Below, piece after piece: positions 7,295 to 14,807 of a stretch of 32,063 nt of DNA. How positions within the stretch are numbered: position 1 is the first letter of the stretch; each line of letters begins with the position of its first letter. The notes under the pieces are model-generated. The model was not told where the DNA came from. It worked only from the letters and a program-made list of their open reading frames with translations, and made no database searches. Both the position numbers and the translations under genes were made by a program. Origin of the DNA: an uncultured Gammaproteobacteria bacterium (GTDB taxonomy: Bacteria > Pseudomonadota > Gammaproteobacteria > Pseudomonadales > Azotimanducaceae); contig CAJXCK010000020.1 of assembly GCA_913051785.1 (NCBI GenBank), forward strand, positions 1-32,063, in the 5' to 3' direction.

Positions 7295-8248
7295 TCAGAG
7301 GCTCTTTAACCAGTCGTCGTCTGATTCTTCGTTTATATCGGCAAAAAGAGGGGTAGAAAGATATCGCTCCGCGGTATCGGGTAACATTGCCAACAACACA
7401 CTTCCAGGGTCTGCCGTTTCGGCCACTTTCAATGCAGCGTTGACCGTGGCACCCGCTGAAATTCCGACAAATATTCCCTCGGATTTAGCGAGCGCCAATG
7501 AGGTCTTGATGGACTCGTCATCATTAACAGGGATAACTTGGTCCGCAATATCTTTTTCCAGAACCTCTGGTATAAAGTCCGGTGTCCAGCCCTGAATTTT
7601 ATGAGGTGACCAGTCTCCACCAGATAGTAATGCTGCCTGTTCCGGTTCCGTCGCAACAATCTTGAGGTCCGGTCTTGCTGATTTCAGGGTTTTACCAGCG
7701 CCTGTTAGTGTGCCGCCCGTCCCCCATCCCGTGACCCAGAAGTCTAATTTTTCCCCCGCGAAGTCTCTTAAAATTTCCGGTCCTGTAGTGTTCGCGTGGT
7801 ATTCCGGATTGGCGGGGTTTTGAAATTGCCTTGCAAGAAACCAACCGTGTTGGTCAGCTAGTTCTTCAGCTCTTTTAACCATGCCTGAACCTCTTTCGGC
7901 AGCCGGAGTTAGTATGACTTTTGCACCAAGTGCCCGCATAATTTTTCTTCTTTCTATCGAGAAAGTTTCGACCATCGTTGCAACAAATGGATGACCAAGC
8001 ACTGCACAGACCATGGCCAACGCGATGCCAGTATTGCCAGAGGTTGCCTCTATTACTGTCTGGCCTTCTTTGAGTTTCCCGGACTGTCTAGCATCATTGA
8101 TTATTGCGAAGGCGAGCCGATCCTTGACCGATGCCATGGGATTAAACGATTCCATTTTGACGTACATCTCGACATGTTCAGGAGCGAGACGATTAATCTT
8201 TATAACCGGAGTCTCACCGATAGTTTGAAGGATGTTTTCATATTTCAT
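7295..8248 (-). CDS. cysK: Cysteine synthase (O-acetylserine sulfhydrylase), CysK type
   Basis: PLP enzyme making cysteine from O-acetylserine and sulfide. The Schiff-base lysine is Lys42 in the NPMASVKDR motif. The substrate loop ATSGNTG, the phosphate-binding GTGGTLTGAG, KIQGW, and a C-terminal LPDTAERYLST all follow the CysK pattern. The product has 317 residues, the usual length. The chain ends in an acidic stretch and WLKSL, past the usual CysK end; whether it docks into serine acetyltransferase, as CysK C-termini do, is unclear because the final residue is Leu rather than Ile. The ATG at 8248 is followed at once by the conserved start. It stands alone on the minus strand, with 215 bp to the divergent methyltransferase gene. 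Confidence 0.88.
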   Translation of the reverse strand: MKYENILQTIGETPVIKINRLAPEHVEMYVKMESFNPMASVKDRLAFAIINDARQSGKLKEGQTVIEATSGNTGIALAMVCAVLGHPFVATMVETFSIERRKIMRALGAKVILTPAAERGSGMVKRAEELADQHGWFLARQFQNPANPEYHANTTGPEILRDFAGEKLDFWVTGWGTGGTLTGAGKTLKSARPDLKIVATEPEQAALLSGGDWSPHKIQGWTPDFIPEVLEKDIADQVIPVNDDESIKTSLALAKSEGIFVGISAGATVNAALKVAETADPGSVLLAMLPDTAERYLSTPLFADINEESDDDWLKSL

Positions 8249-8463
8249 GATTTCTAACCGCTATATTTAATTCAGAAGGGTGCATTGGGATGTGAAGAAT
8301 ATAGACAATGCCAATGGACTGGTAGAATGGTTGGGGACTCTACTCAAGATTTATTTGGGCTAAGAATATTCAAATTTAGTCTAAAATTAGAGAGAGTGGG
8401 TTACGATAATTATCAGCTAGTTGAAAGAATTCGGTAGACGTTTTAAGGGAATTTCAAAAGAGA

Positions 8464-9042
8464 GTGAGCATTGCGGATAGAAAAAAATGGGATCAACGCT
8501 ATCGAGAGGGAGCGTACTCAAGCCGCGACTATCCCAGTGAATTTCTAAAACAACGGCTATCGCAGTCGAAGCCGGGTAAAGCCCTAGACCTCGCCTGTGG
8601 AGCAGGAAGAAATTCCATTTTTTTAGCTCAAAATGGTTTCTGTGTTGATGCAGTCGATGTGTCATCAGTAGGTCTGGAAAGAGCACGGGAAAGGGCGGAA
8701 TTGCTTGGTGTATCCGTCAACTGGTTAAACCAGGATTTATTAGATCAGTGGAAATTACCCAGTGAGCGCTACAGCTTAATCATTATGTTTCGATTTGTTG
8801 CGCTTGATTTGTTACCCGTTCTGCCTGAAATTTTAGAAGTGGGCGGCAGCCTGATAATTGAAGAGCATTTGCAATGGCGAGACGAGATCGTGACAGGACC
8901 TACTAATGAAAAATTTCGAGTGGCTCCAGGAGAGTTAACACGGATCACGGATGGCTTGAAAGTGCTCTATAAGTATGAAGGTTTAGTCACAGAGCCTGAT
9001 GGAGGATTAGCTGCTTTATCACAGCTGCACATGGTTAAGTGA
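8464..9042 (+). CDS. Class I SAM-dependent methyltransferase
   Basis: A 192-residue cytosolic methyltransferase. Motif I (LDLACGAGRNS) is at residues 41-51, followed by an acidic residue at the end of strand 2 (VDAVDVSS) that would bind the ribose of S-adenosylmethionine. The opening KWDQRY plus a YxSRDYPSEF segment resembles TehB/tellurite- and thiopurine-methyltransferase-like small enzymes. The substrate cannot be read from the sequence. The start is a GTG at 8464; AAGGGA about 12 nt upstream is a poorly spaced ribosome binding site, but no better in-frame start precedes motif I. The 2-oxoglutarate oxygenase gene follows after 61 bp on the same strand. Confidence 0.85.
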   Translation: MSIADRKKWDQRYREGAYSSRDYPSEFLKQRLSQSKPGKALDLACGAGRNSIFLAQNGFCVDAVDVSSVGLERARERAELLGVSVNWLNQDLLDQWKLPSERYSLIIMFRFVALDLLPVLPEILEVGGSLIIEEHLQWRDEIVTGPTNEKFRVAPGELTRITDGLKVLYKYEGLVTEPDGGLAALSQLHMVK

Positions 9043-9103
9043 TATCCCGGAAGGAATTTTGATAGAGTTTCACTCTACTGGTTTTAGATAGGCTGAGAAA
9101 GAG

Positions 9104-10081
9104 ATGAGATCGGTCCCCACTATAGATCTGTCGGATTACAGAGCGGATGATTTTGAAGCTGACCACCGTGAGATCCTTGCCTCAGCGTGTAAGGACATGG
9201 GATTTTTCCTCTTGAAGGGACATGGTCTCGACGAGTTGATATCCGAAGTATTTGCCGAGTCAAAAAGTTTTTTCTCTGAAGCAAAAGAATACAAATACAG
9301 GGTGCGTCGAGACGAGGATAATCCGCTGGGTTATTTTGATCGGGAACTCACGAAAAGAAAAAGAGACCAGAAAGAGGTTTTCGACTTCAAGGCAGGAGGG
9401 CATCAATCGAAGAAGGCTGGCCGAACGACTCGCTGGCCGGAAAATCGAGAAGTATTTAGAGATTGTCTAACGCGGTTTTTTGAATCATTCACGCTGCTGT
9501 CTGAAGAAGTCATTGAAATGATATTTGTTTCGATGGGGATGGAAAAAAAGGACGCAAAGAATCTAGTAGTGACATCATTTGGCTCCAAGCACTCGAGTGC
9601 CGCTCGACTGAATTATTACCCTGCGATCGACCCGGTGCCAGAAACCGAACGGGAAACAATTGTGCCCCTGGGGGATATGGCCCTACACCACCACACAGAT
9701 CCTGGAGCGATCACGTTGCTTTTACAAGATGATCATGGGGGACTACAGGCTCACTCGACGAGTGATGGCTGGATGGATGTGCCGCCCAAAGAAGGCACGA
9801 TAGTAGTGAATATAGGGGACGTGATGCAGGTCTGGACTAATGATCAATGTAAATCGGGAATTCATCGAGTCATGCCCATAGAGTCCGAGCTGGGTCGATA
9901 TAGCACGCCATTTTTTTATCAGCCTCGATACGACGCCGTGATTGAGCCCTGGAGTGGAGGCCAGGAACCTGCAAAATACAGGTCTTTTCTCTGGCAGGAA
10001 TTTATTAGAGGGCGTGTCGCAGACAATTTTGCTGACTATGGCGTCGACGACATTCAGGTAGATAAATATCGAGTAGCTTAA
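9104..10081 (+). CDS. 2-oxoglutarate/Fe(II)-dependent oxygenase, isopenicillin N synthase family
   Basis: A 325-residue cytosolic non-haem iron oxygenase. It has the N-terminal DIOX_N region (about 5-120, beginning with PTIDLSDY) and the double-stranded beta-helix with the iron triad His197-x-Asp199 and His254, plus Arg265 in an RYS motif that would bind 2-oxoglutarate. Such enzymes hydroxylate or desaturate small molecules and are common in natural-product and plant-hormone metabolism. The substrate is unknown. The gene follows the methyltransferase by 61 bp and converges on the thiolase-like gene with a 10-bp gap. GAGAAAGAG lies just before the ATG. Confidence 0.88.
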   Translation: MRSVPTIDLSDYRADDFEADHREILASACKDMGFFLLKGHGLDELISEVFAESKSFFSEAKEYKYRVRRDEDNPLGYFDRELTKRKRDQKEVFDFKAGGHQSKKAGRTTRWPENREVFRDCLTRFFESFTLLSEEVIEMIFVSMGMEKKDAKNLVVTSFGSKHSSAARLNYYPAIDPVPETERETIVPLGDMALHHHTDPGAITLLLQDDHGGLQAHSTSDGWMDVPPKEGTIVVNIGDVMQVWTNDQCKSGIHRVMPIESELGRYSTPFFYQPRYDAVIEPWSGGQEPAKYRSFLWQEFIRGRVADNFADYGVDDIQVDKYRVA

Positions 10082-10091
10082 AAGGTCTAGT

Positions 10092-11234
10092 CTAGAAGCT
10101 TGGCTCACTCGAGAAAACGACACAACCACTTGCCCCAAACATCCCGCCAACGCCAAGGCAAAGAGAAACGTCTACATCTGGCACCTGGGCCGGCGCAACA
10201 CCTCTGACCTGCCGAACGCTTTCTTGCATTGCGTACATGCCATACATCCCCGAGTGCATATACGATAGTCCGCCGCCATTGGTATTCATGGGCAGTCTGC
10301 CTCCTGGAGCAGTATTTCGTTCTTCTATGAACGACGGTGCTTCGCCGCGCTCACAGAAACCGAGATCCTCTAGCCCATAAATGGGCAAGTGAGCAAAGGC
10401 GTCATAAATCATGAGGTGATCAACATCATCATGACTGATTTTTGCTTCCCTCATTGCTTCCGGACCAGCCACTGAAAAGGCTCTCGAACTTGTTAGGCTT
10501 TGCATCTGACTAATCATAGGCGTTTCAACACTTTCGCCCGTACCAAGGATATAGACTGGTTTGTTGGGGAAGTCTTGTGCCTTCTCAGCTTTTGTAAGAA
10601 TGAGAGCGCCTCCACCATCTGTTACCAGGCAACATTCGAGCAAATGAAAGGGATAAGCGATCATCTTCGAATTCAAGACATCTTCAACTGTAATAGGTTC
10701 TTTCTGACTGGCCCTGGGATTTTTCGAGGCCCATTCCCTCTGAATTACAGCAACCATCGCAAGTTGCTCATGAGTCATGCCATAGTCTTTCATGTATCTA
10801 AGGACCGGCAAGGTAAAAAGAGAAGTTGGTCCCATAGGGCCAAATGGCATTTCAAACTGACCTGCGAGCGACGAAGGTGCAGCCGCAAATCCGCCTCGCC
10901 CTACTCCTGATCGACCACTTTCTCCATGAGTGATGAGTACTGTTTCACAATGGCCACTGTTGATGGCTGCTACCGCATGGCGTACGTGAAGCATAAAAGA
11001 GCAGCCGCCAACTGCGGTGCCGTCTACCCACTTGGGAGTTATGCCAAGATAGTAGGCAAGATCTGTTGGCCGGTCACCTGCTGTAGCGAGTCCATCGATA
11101 TCTTTAATATTAAGCCCGGCATCTTCCAGGGCATTTAATGCAGCATCAGCATGCAGCTGTTGTTGACTGAGGTTTGGAATGACGCCCAGTTCCGTTGTTT
11201 CTGAGGCTCCAACTACTGCGACTCCTTTATTCAT
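10092..11234 (-). CDS. Thiolase-like protein (SCPx/lipid-transfer type), first copy
   Basis: A thiolase-superfamily protein of the SCPx/Ltp type, 380 residues from ATG 11234. I chose this start because the upstream extension to 11291 lies wholly within the DUF35 gene and the conserved KGVAVVGASETTELG begins here. A Cys in VGGCSFML is in the place where thiolases carry the nucleophile. NTNGGGLSYMHSG near the C-terminus matches the second catalytic loop. The ATG overlaps the stop of the DUF35 gene by 8 nt, so the two are translationally coupled. In steroid side-chain degradation such pairs (Ltp2 with ChsH2) form complexes carrying out acyl-CoA chain shortening or retro-aldol cleavage; a related acyl-CoA role is inferred here. 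A second pair lies at 29560-31337. Confidence 0.85.
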   Translation of the reverse strand: MNKGVAVVGASETTELGVIPNLSQQQLHADAALNALEDAGLNIKDIDGLATAGDRPTDLAYYLGITPKWVDGTAVGGCSFMLHVRHAVAAINSGHCETVLITHGESGRSGVGRGGFAAAPSSLAGQFEMPFGPMGPTSLFTLPVLRYMKDYGMTHEQLAMVAVIQREWASKNPRASQKEPITVEDVLNSKMIAYPFHLLECCLVTDGGGALILTKAEKAQDFPNKPVYILGTGESVETPMISQMQSLTSSRAFSVAGPEAMREAKISHDDVDHLMIYDAFAHLPIYGLEDLGFCERGEAPSFIEERNTAPGGRLPMNTNGGGLSYMHSGMYGMYAMQESVRQVRGVAPAQVPDVDVSLCLGVGGMFGASGCVVFSSEPSF

Positions 11235-11646
11235 CGTTTGCTCCGACTGGGGAGAATAAAGGTAACGTAATGTCTTCAGACAACTCTTCATATTTAACTG
11301 TTAGAGGCATATCCAGTTGCAGCGCCTCTGGCGTTTGTGGGCAATCCACAATATTCGTCATCATTTGAGGACCCTCTTCAAGTTTCACGATAGCGATGGA
11401 GTAAGGACCTTCGAAGGCGGGGTGGTTTCTATGGTTGATTACGTATGAATCTAGCGTCGCTTTTCCTGAAGCTATTTGGATTTTCACATCTTTAGAGCCA
11501 CACGCTGGGCAGAAAGGTCGCGGTGGGAAGTAGGTGTGGTAACAGGAGGAGCAGGATTGCAGTAGTAGTTGTTTTGATTTGGTCCCTTCCCAGAAATGGG
11601 CAGTTTCAGGAGTGGGTTTAGGTAAAGCTCTCTTCGATTTATCCAT
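11227..11646 (-). CDS. Zn-ribbon/OB-fold DUF35 protein, partner of the thiolase-like protein
   Basis: A 139-residue DUF35 protein. An N-terminal rubredoxin-like zinc ribbon carries CSSC and CPAC (about residues 33-36 and 46-49), with PPRPFCPACG typical of the family. It is followed by an OB-fold region (about 60-130) with GKATLDSYVINHRNHPAF. DUF35 proteins bind acyl-CoA moieties and pair with thiolase-fold enzymes, here encoded by the gene overlapping its 3' end by 8 nt. It lies 24 bp after the CaCA exchanger gene on the same strand, so all three may share a transcript. No catalytic activity is claimed for this subunit on its own. Confidence 0.85.
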   Translation of the reverse strand: MDKSKRALPKPTPETAHFWEGTKSKQLLLQSCSSCYHTYFPPRPFCPACGSKDVKIQIASGKATLDSYVINHRNHPAFEGPYSIAIVKLEEGPQMMTNIVDCPQTPEALQLDMPLTVKYEELSEDITLPLFSPVGANDE

Positions 11647-11670
11647 GTTTGGGTGCTCTGATGAAACAGG

Positions 11671-12651
11671 TTAGAAATTGAATCGTAGATACAAGTAGAA
11701 AAAATAGCCAAATAAAAGCCCCACTCCTGCCAGTCTGCCTAGTCTGGCATTACTGAATAGAAAGAGGGGTATTGTTACCAAGACAAAAAGTCCTCCCACG
11801 GCCAAGTCCCAATCTCCACCTTGGGGAATGGGAAGTGGTCTTATAATTGCCGCAGCGGGCAGAACGACTAGAGAGTTAAAAATATTGGATCCAACAATAT
11901 TGCCTAGGGCGAGATCGGTTTCTTTTTTATAAGCCGCTATGGCTGAGGTCACTAGTTCTGGCAGGCTTGTTCCAACTGCAAGTATAAACATGCCGATCAC
12001 AACTTCGGAGACTCCCATAATTTGAGCGACTTCAACCCCATGTTCGATTGTCATTTCGCCGCCGACCACTAATAGCACGAACCCCACTATAACCAGGACA
12101 GTGTTTAACAAAGTATTGCTCCCTTCTTCTGAAGAGATGGAGTCTCCTTCAGCTAATAAAGGGTCATCTTCCTCCGTAATAAAGTCCCTGACCATGAAAT
12201 AAACAAAGACGGTAAACAAAAGAAACAAGATGATTGCATCACCTCTGTCCAATAGAGCTAGGGTGCCTGATAGTTGTTGATCCCAAACCATAACCAGCAA
12301 GATTGCCGTGATAAGAAGTAAAAATGGAACTTCTCTCCTGATGACCCGGCCCTGGAGATAGATGGGAGACATAATCGCTGCAATACCGAGCACTAACCCA
12401 AAGTTCGCTAGATTAGAGCCAACGGCGTTACCAAAGGCTAGGTCAGTTTTGCCTTGCAAAGCTCCAGTGATATTGATGACAAGCTCTGGAGCGCTGGTAC
12501 CAAAGGCTACTACAGTTAGACCAATGATTATGCTGGGGACATTGAGAGATTGAGCGATACCAGAAGCTCCTTTGACTAAGCTCGCTCCACCGAATAGCAA
12601 TAAAGTGATGCCTAATAATACAAAAAGGAAAGAGGCCAACTGGTAATCCAA
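11671..12651 (-). CDS. Calcium/sodium antiporter, CaCA family (YrbG-like)
   Basis: An inner-membrane cation exchanger of 326 residues. It has two inverted halves, each with the family alpha-repeat: GTSAPELVINITGAL with DLAFGNAVGSN near residues 50-80, and GTSLPELVTSAIAAY with DLALGNIVGSN near 225-255. The Glu of each repeat (APE and LPE) coordinates the ion. About ten hydrophobic segments surround a central acidic loop (EEDDPLLAEGDSISSEEGS), which is the cytosolic linker. It probably extrudes Ca2+ or exchanges Na+. It sits upstream of the DUF35-thiolase pair on the same strand; a functional link is not obvious. Confidence 0.9.
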   Translation of the reverse strand: MDYQLASFLFVLLGITLLLFGGASLVKGASGIAQSLNVPSIIIGLTVVAFGTSAPELVINITGALQGKTDLAFGNAVGSNLANFGLVLGIAAIMSPIYLQGRVIRREVPFLLLITAILLVMVWDQQLSGTLALLDRGDAIILFLLFTVFVYFMVRDFITEEDDPLLAEGDSISSEEGSNTLLNTVLVIVGFVLLVVGGEMTIEHGVEVAQIMGVSEVVIGMFILAVGTSLPELVTSAIAAYKKETDLALGNIVGSNIFNSLVVLPAAAIIRPLPIPQGGDWDLAVGGLFVLVTIPLFLFSNARLGRLAGVGLLFGYFFYLYLRFNF

Positions 12652-12757
12652 TGAGGTAAAATAAGATTATCCATCAGGGCAGGGGTCGCCTCAAGGGCTT
12701 AATTAGATGCCCCTACTTAATTGGGTCCTTTAACAGGTGAGAACACAGGAGAGTGAT

Positions 12758-13174
12758 ATGCAAGTAACGGGCAAATGTCATTGTGAGGCGATCAGTTTTC
12801 AGGCTGAAGTCGATCCAGGAAGAGCCGTGCTTTGTCACTGCACTGATTGTCGGGTGATGTCGGGGGCCCCATATCGCTCGATTATTCAGACTAGAGAAAC
12901 TGATTTTAAACTCTTGAGTGGTCAACCAAAGATGTACTACAAGTACGGTGAGAGTGGTAACCGCAGAGAATTAGCTTTCTGCGATACATGCGGTAGCCAT
13001 TTGTATGCGACGTCTGTCGGCGATGAGCCTAATCGTTTGTTTGGGCTGCGGACGGGAATTCTGGATCAGTGTGAGGATCTCAGACCAACGCTTCAGGTCT
13101 GGTGTCTTTCTGAAGTGTCATGGGCTCAAGATGTGAGTCAAATTCAGCGGGTTGACAAGGTTCCTGGTGCTTGA
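12758..13174 (+). CDS. GFA/CENP-V-family zinc protein
   Basis: A small 138-residue zinc-binding protein of the GFA (glutathione-dependent formaldehyde-activating) family. The zinc ligand pattern is complete: CHC at residues 7-9, CHCTDC in the next strand, and CDTCG in the last third. The family takes its name from one member that speeds formation of S-hydroxymethylglutathione; most members have unknown substrates. The start ATG 12758 is preceded by AGGAGAG (12747-12753) at ideal spacing, and the in-frame GTG 21 bp upstream is therefore rejected. Its stop codon overlaps the start of the glutathione transferase gene by one base. Confidence 0.87.
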   Translation: MQVTGKCHCEAISFQAEVDPGRAVLCHCTDCRVMSGAPYRSIIQTRETDFKLLSGQPKMYYKYGESGNRRELAFCDTCGSHLYATSVGDEPNRLFGLRTGILDQCEDLRPTLQVWCLSEVSWAQDVSQIQRVDKVPGA

Positions 13175-13839
13175 TGAAACAGTTACCTGTCTTGTACAGC
13201 TTTCGTCGGTGCCCTTATGCAATAAGAGCGCGAATGTCTTTAATTGAAGCAAAGGTCAGCGTTGAGTTGCGAGAGGTTGTCTTAAAGGAAAAACCCCAGG
13301 AGATGGTAGAGGCCTCCGCGAAGGGAACCGTTCCAGTACTTTTACCATCTGGCGATCAGGGCGAAGTGATTGATGAAAGTTTGGAGATCATGCTTTGGGC
13401 GCTAACCCAAAACAATACACAATGGTTGTCTGGGCCTGTAACGCTTAGTAAGCAGCTAGAGATAATCGCAGACTTTGAAAAATCTTTTAAGCCACTGTTG
13501 GATAGTTATAAATATCATGATGATCAAAGTGAGCATGGTCGGACACAATATCAGCTAGAGGCACTGGAGATAATTAAACAACTGAACGATGGAATGAAGA
13601 ATTCTGACTACTTGACCTGTTCGCAGCCGCGGTTGGTGGATATAGCTTTATTTCCTTTCATTCGCCAATACGCACATGTGGATATGGATTGGTTTAGCAG
13701 ACAGAATGTGAAGTCCATTCAGGAATGGCTCTATCGTTGGCTGGAAAGTGATTGTTTCAAATTGGCCATGCAAAAGTTTAGGGTTTGGAAGCCGGATCAA
13801 GAAGTAACGGTGTTCGACGTATCAGGAGGTATGAGATGA
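13174..13839 (+). CDS. Glutathione S-transferase family protein
   Basis: A 221-residue soluble transferase. The N-terminal thioredoxin-like domain opens with LYSFRRCPYAIRARM, where the CPYA motif offers a Cys, as in omega/beta-type and glutaredoxin-like GSTs. TVPVLL gives the cis-proline that binds the glutathione backbone, and DESLEIM supplies the gamma-glutamyl contact. The C-terminal half is all-helical with a conserved D near LVDIALFPFIRQY. ATG 13174 overlaps the upstream stop (TGATG). The 3' end overlaps the DUF1295 gene by 4 nt (ATGA), so GFA, GST and DUF1295 proteins are very likely made in a coupled manner. A conjugation or dehalogenation role is possible; the substrate is unknown. 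Confidence 0.88.
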   Translation: MKQLPVLYSFRRCPYAIRARMSLIEAKVSVELREVVLKEKPQEMVEASAKGTVPVLLPSGDQGEVIDESLEIMLWALTQNNTQWLSGPVTLSKQLEIIADFEKSFKPLLDSYKYHDDQSEHGRTQYQLEALEIIKQLNDGMKNSDYLTCSQPRLVDIALFPFIRQYAHVDMDWFSRQNVKSIQEWLYRWLESDCFKLAMQKFRVWKPDQEVTVFDVSGGMR

Positions 13840-14711
13840 ATCGATGGGTTTTGGGTTTAGGGGCTACCTTTGCGCTGGTTTTATTCGCGGCGCTAATTTC
13901 ATGGGCAGGGAGTCAGGGCGGTGTCCAGGTTAATGATGTCTCGTTATTTGTTTGGTGTGCGGCAGGAATTTATTGCTTTCAGTGGTTAATCTTTATCCAT
14001 GCGTGGATCAGTCAGACGGAATTGTTTTTCGATTTGATAGGTAGCATCACATTTATCGGTCTAATGGTAGTCGCGGTTTGGTTTGCGGGTGACTACGATA
14101 CTCGCTCCCTGGTAATCGCTGGTGCCATTATTGTTTGGGCTTTAAGGTTAGGACCTTTTCTGTTTTTTCGAACACGAAATGCTGGGGAGGATAAGCGATT
14201 CCGTCAAATTAAAACGTCTTTTCCCACCTGGTTGATGGTTTGGACCATCCAGGGCAGTTGGGTTTTTATCACAGCAAGTTGCGCACTTGCGGCCATTACT
14301 TCTTCAACTTCTCAGCCGTTGGGAACCTTTTTTTACGTGGGACTGACCCTATGGGTGTTGGGCTTCGCAATAGAGATCCTTGCCGACCGCCAAAAGACAA
14401 TTTTTAAATCGCAGCCTGGGAATGAAGATCGATTTATTTCGAGTGGCCTTTGGGCGTGGTCAAGACACCCCAATTATTTTGGTGAAATAGTACTCTGGCT
14501 GGGTGTTGCTCTGATGTCAGTGCCGGTACTTGCAGGCTGGCAGCTCGCGACACTGATATCACCATTGTATGTGGTGATTTTATTAACTTGGGTAAGTGGC
14601 GCGCGAATACTAGAAGCACGAGCAGAAAAAAAGTGGGCCGAAGATGCTGATTACCAATCTTATAAGGCATCTACTCCGCTTATGGTGCTGTGGCCCCCTA
14701 GGCGGCGTTAA
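13836..14711 (+). CDS. DUF1295 membrane protein (steroid 5-alpha-reductase-like family)
   Basis: An integral membrane protein of 291 residues with about six to seven hydrophobic segments. The C-terminal part carries the family signature (FISSGLWAWSRHPNYFGE), shared with steroid 5-alpha-reductases and isoprenylcysteine methyltransferases, plus a closing EARAEKKWAEDADYQSYKA. Family members are presumed NADPH-dependent enone reductases or lipid methyltransferases; most bacterial DUF1295 proteins are uncharacterised. ATG 13836 is preferred because CAGGAGGT (13823-13830) lies 5 nt before it; a longer frame starting at 13785 runs inside the GST gene. It is the last gene of the coupled triad. Confidence 0.85.
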   Translation: MNRWVLGLGATFALVLFAALISWAGSQGGVQVNDVSLFVWCAAGIYCFQWLIFIHAWISQTELFFDLIGSITFIGLMVVAVWFAGDYDTRSLVIAGAIIVWALRLGPFLFFRTRNAGEDKRFRQIKTSFPTWLMVWTIQGSWVFITASCALAAITSSTSQPLGTFFYVGLTLWVLGFAIEILADRQKTIFKSQPGNEDRFISSGLWAWSRHPNYFGEIVLWLGVALMSVPVLAGWQLATLISPLYVVILLTWVSGARILEARAEKKWAEDADYQSYKASTPLMVLWPPRRR

Positions 14712-14760
14712 AATTGTGAACAATGAAGTCTGTATGACTAGTACTTCGGAACAATGGCTG

Positions 14761-14776
14761 ATGCCAATTTTGGCAT
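14761..14776. promoter_or_regulatory. Dyad before the ABC operon
   Basis: ATGCCAA (14761-14767) and TTGGCAT (14770-14776) form a perfect 7-2-7 dyad, 31 bp before the start of the binding-protein gene and within a 96-bp intergenic region. The 2-nt spacer does not make a good RNA hairpin, so it looks more like an operator than a terminator. No cognate regulator is encoded in the window. Confidence 0.4.
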
Positions 14777-14807
14777 AGTTCGATTATCCAGGCAGTGAGG
14801 TAATTCT

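Noticed and set aside
10500-10910. A 136-codon plus-strand open frame inside the thiolase-like gene
   Set aside because: It is antisense to a clearly conserved gene and has no family resemblance.
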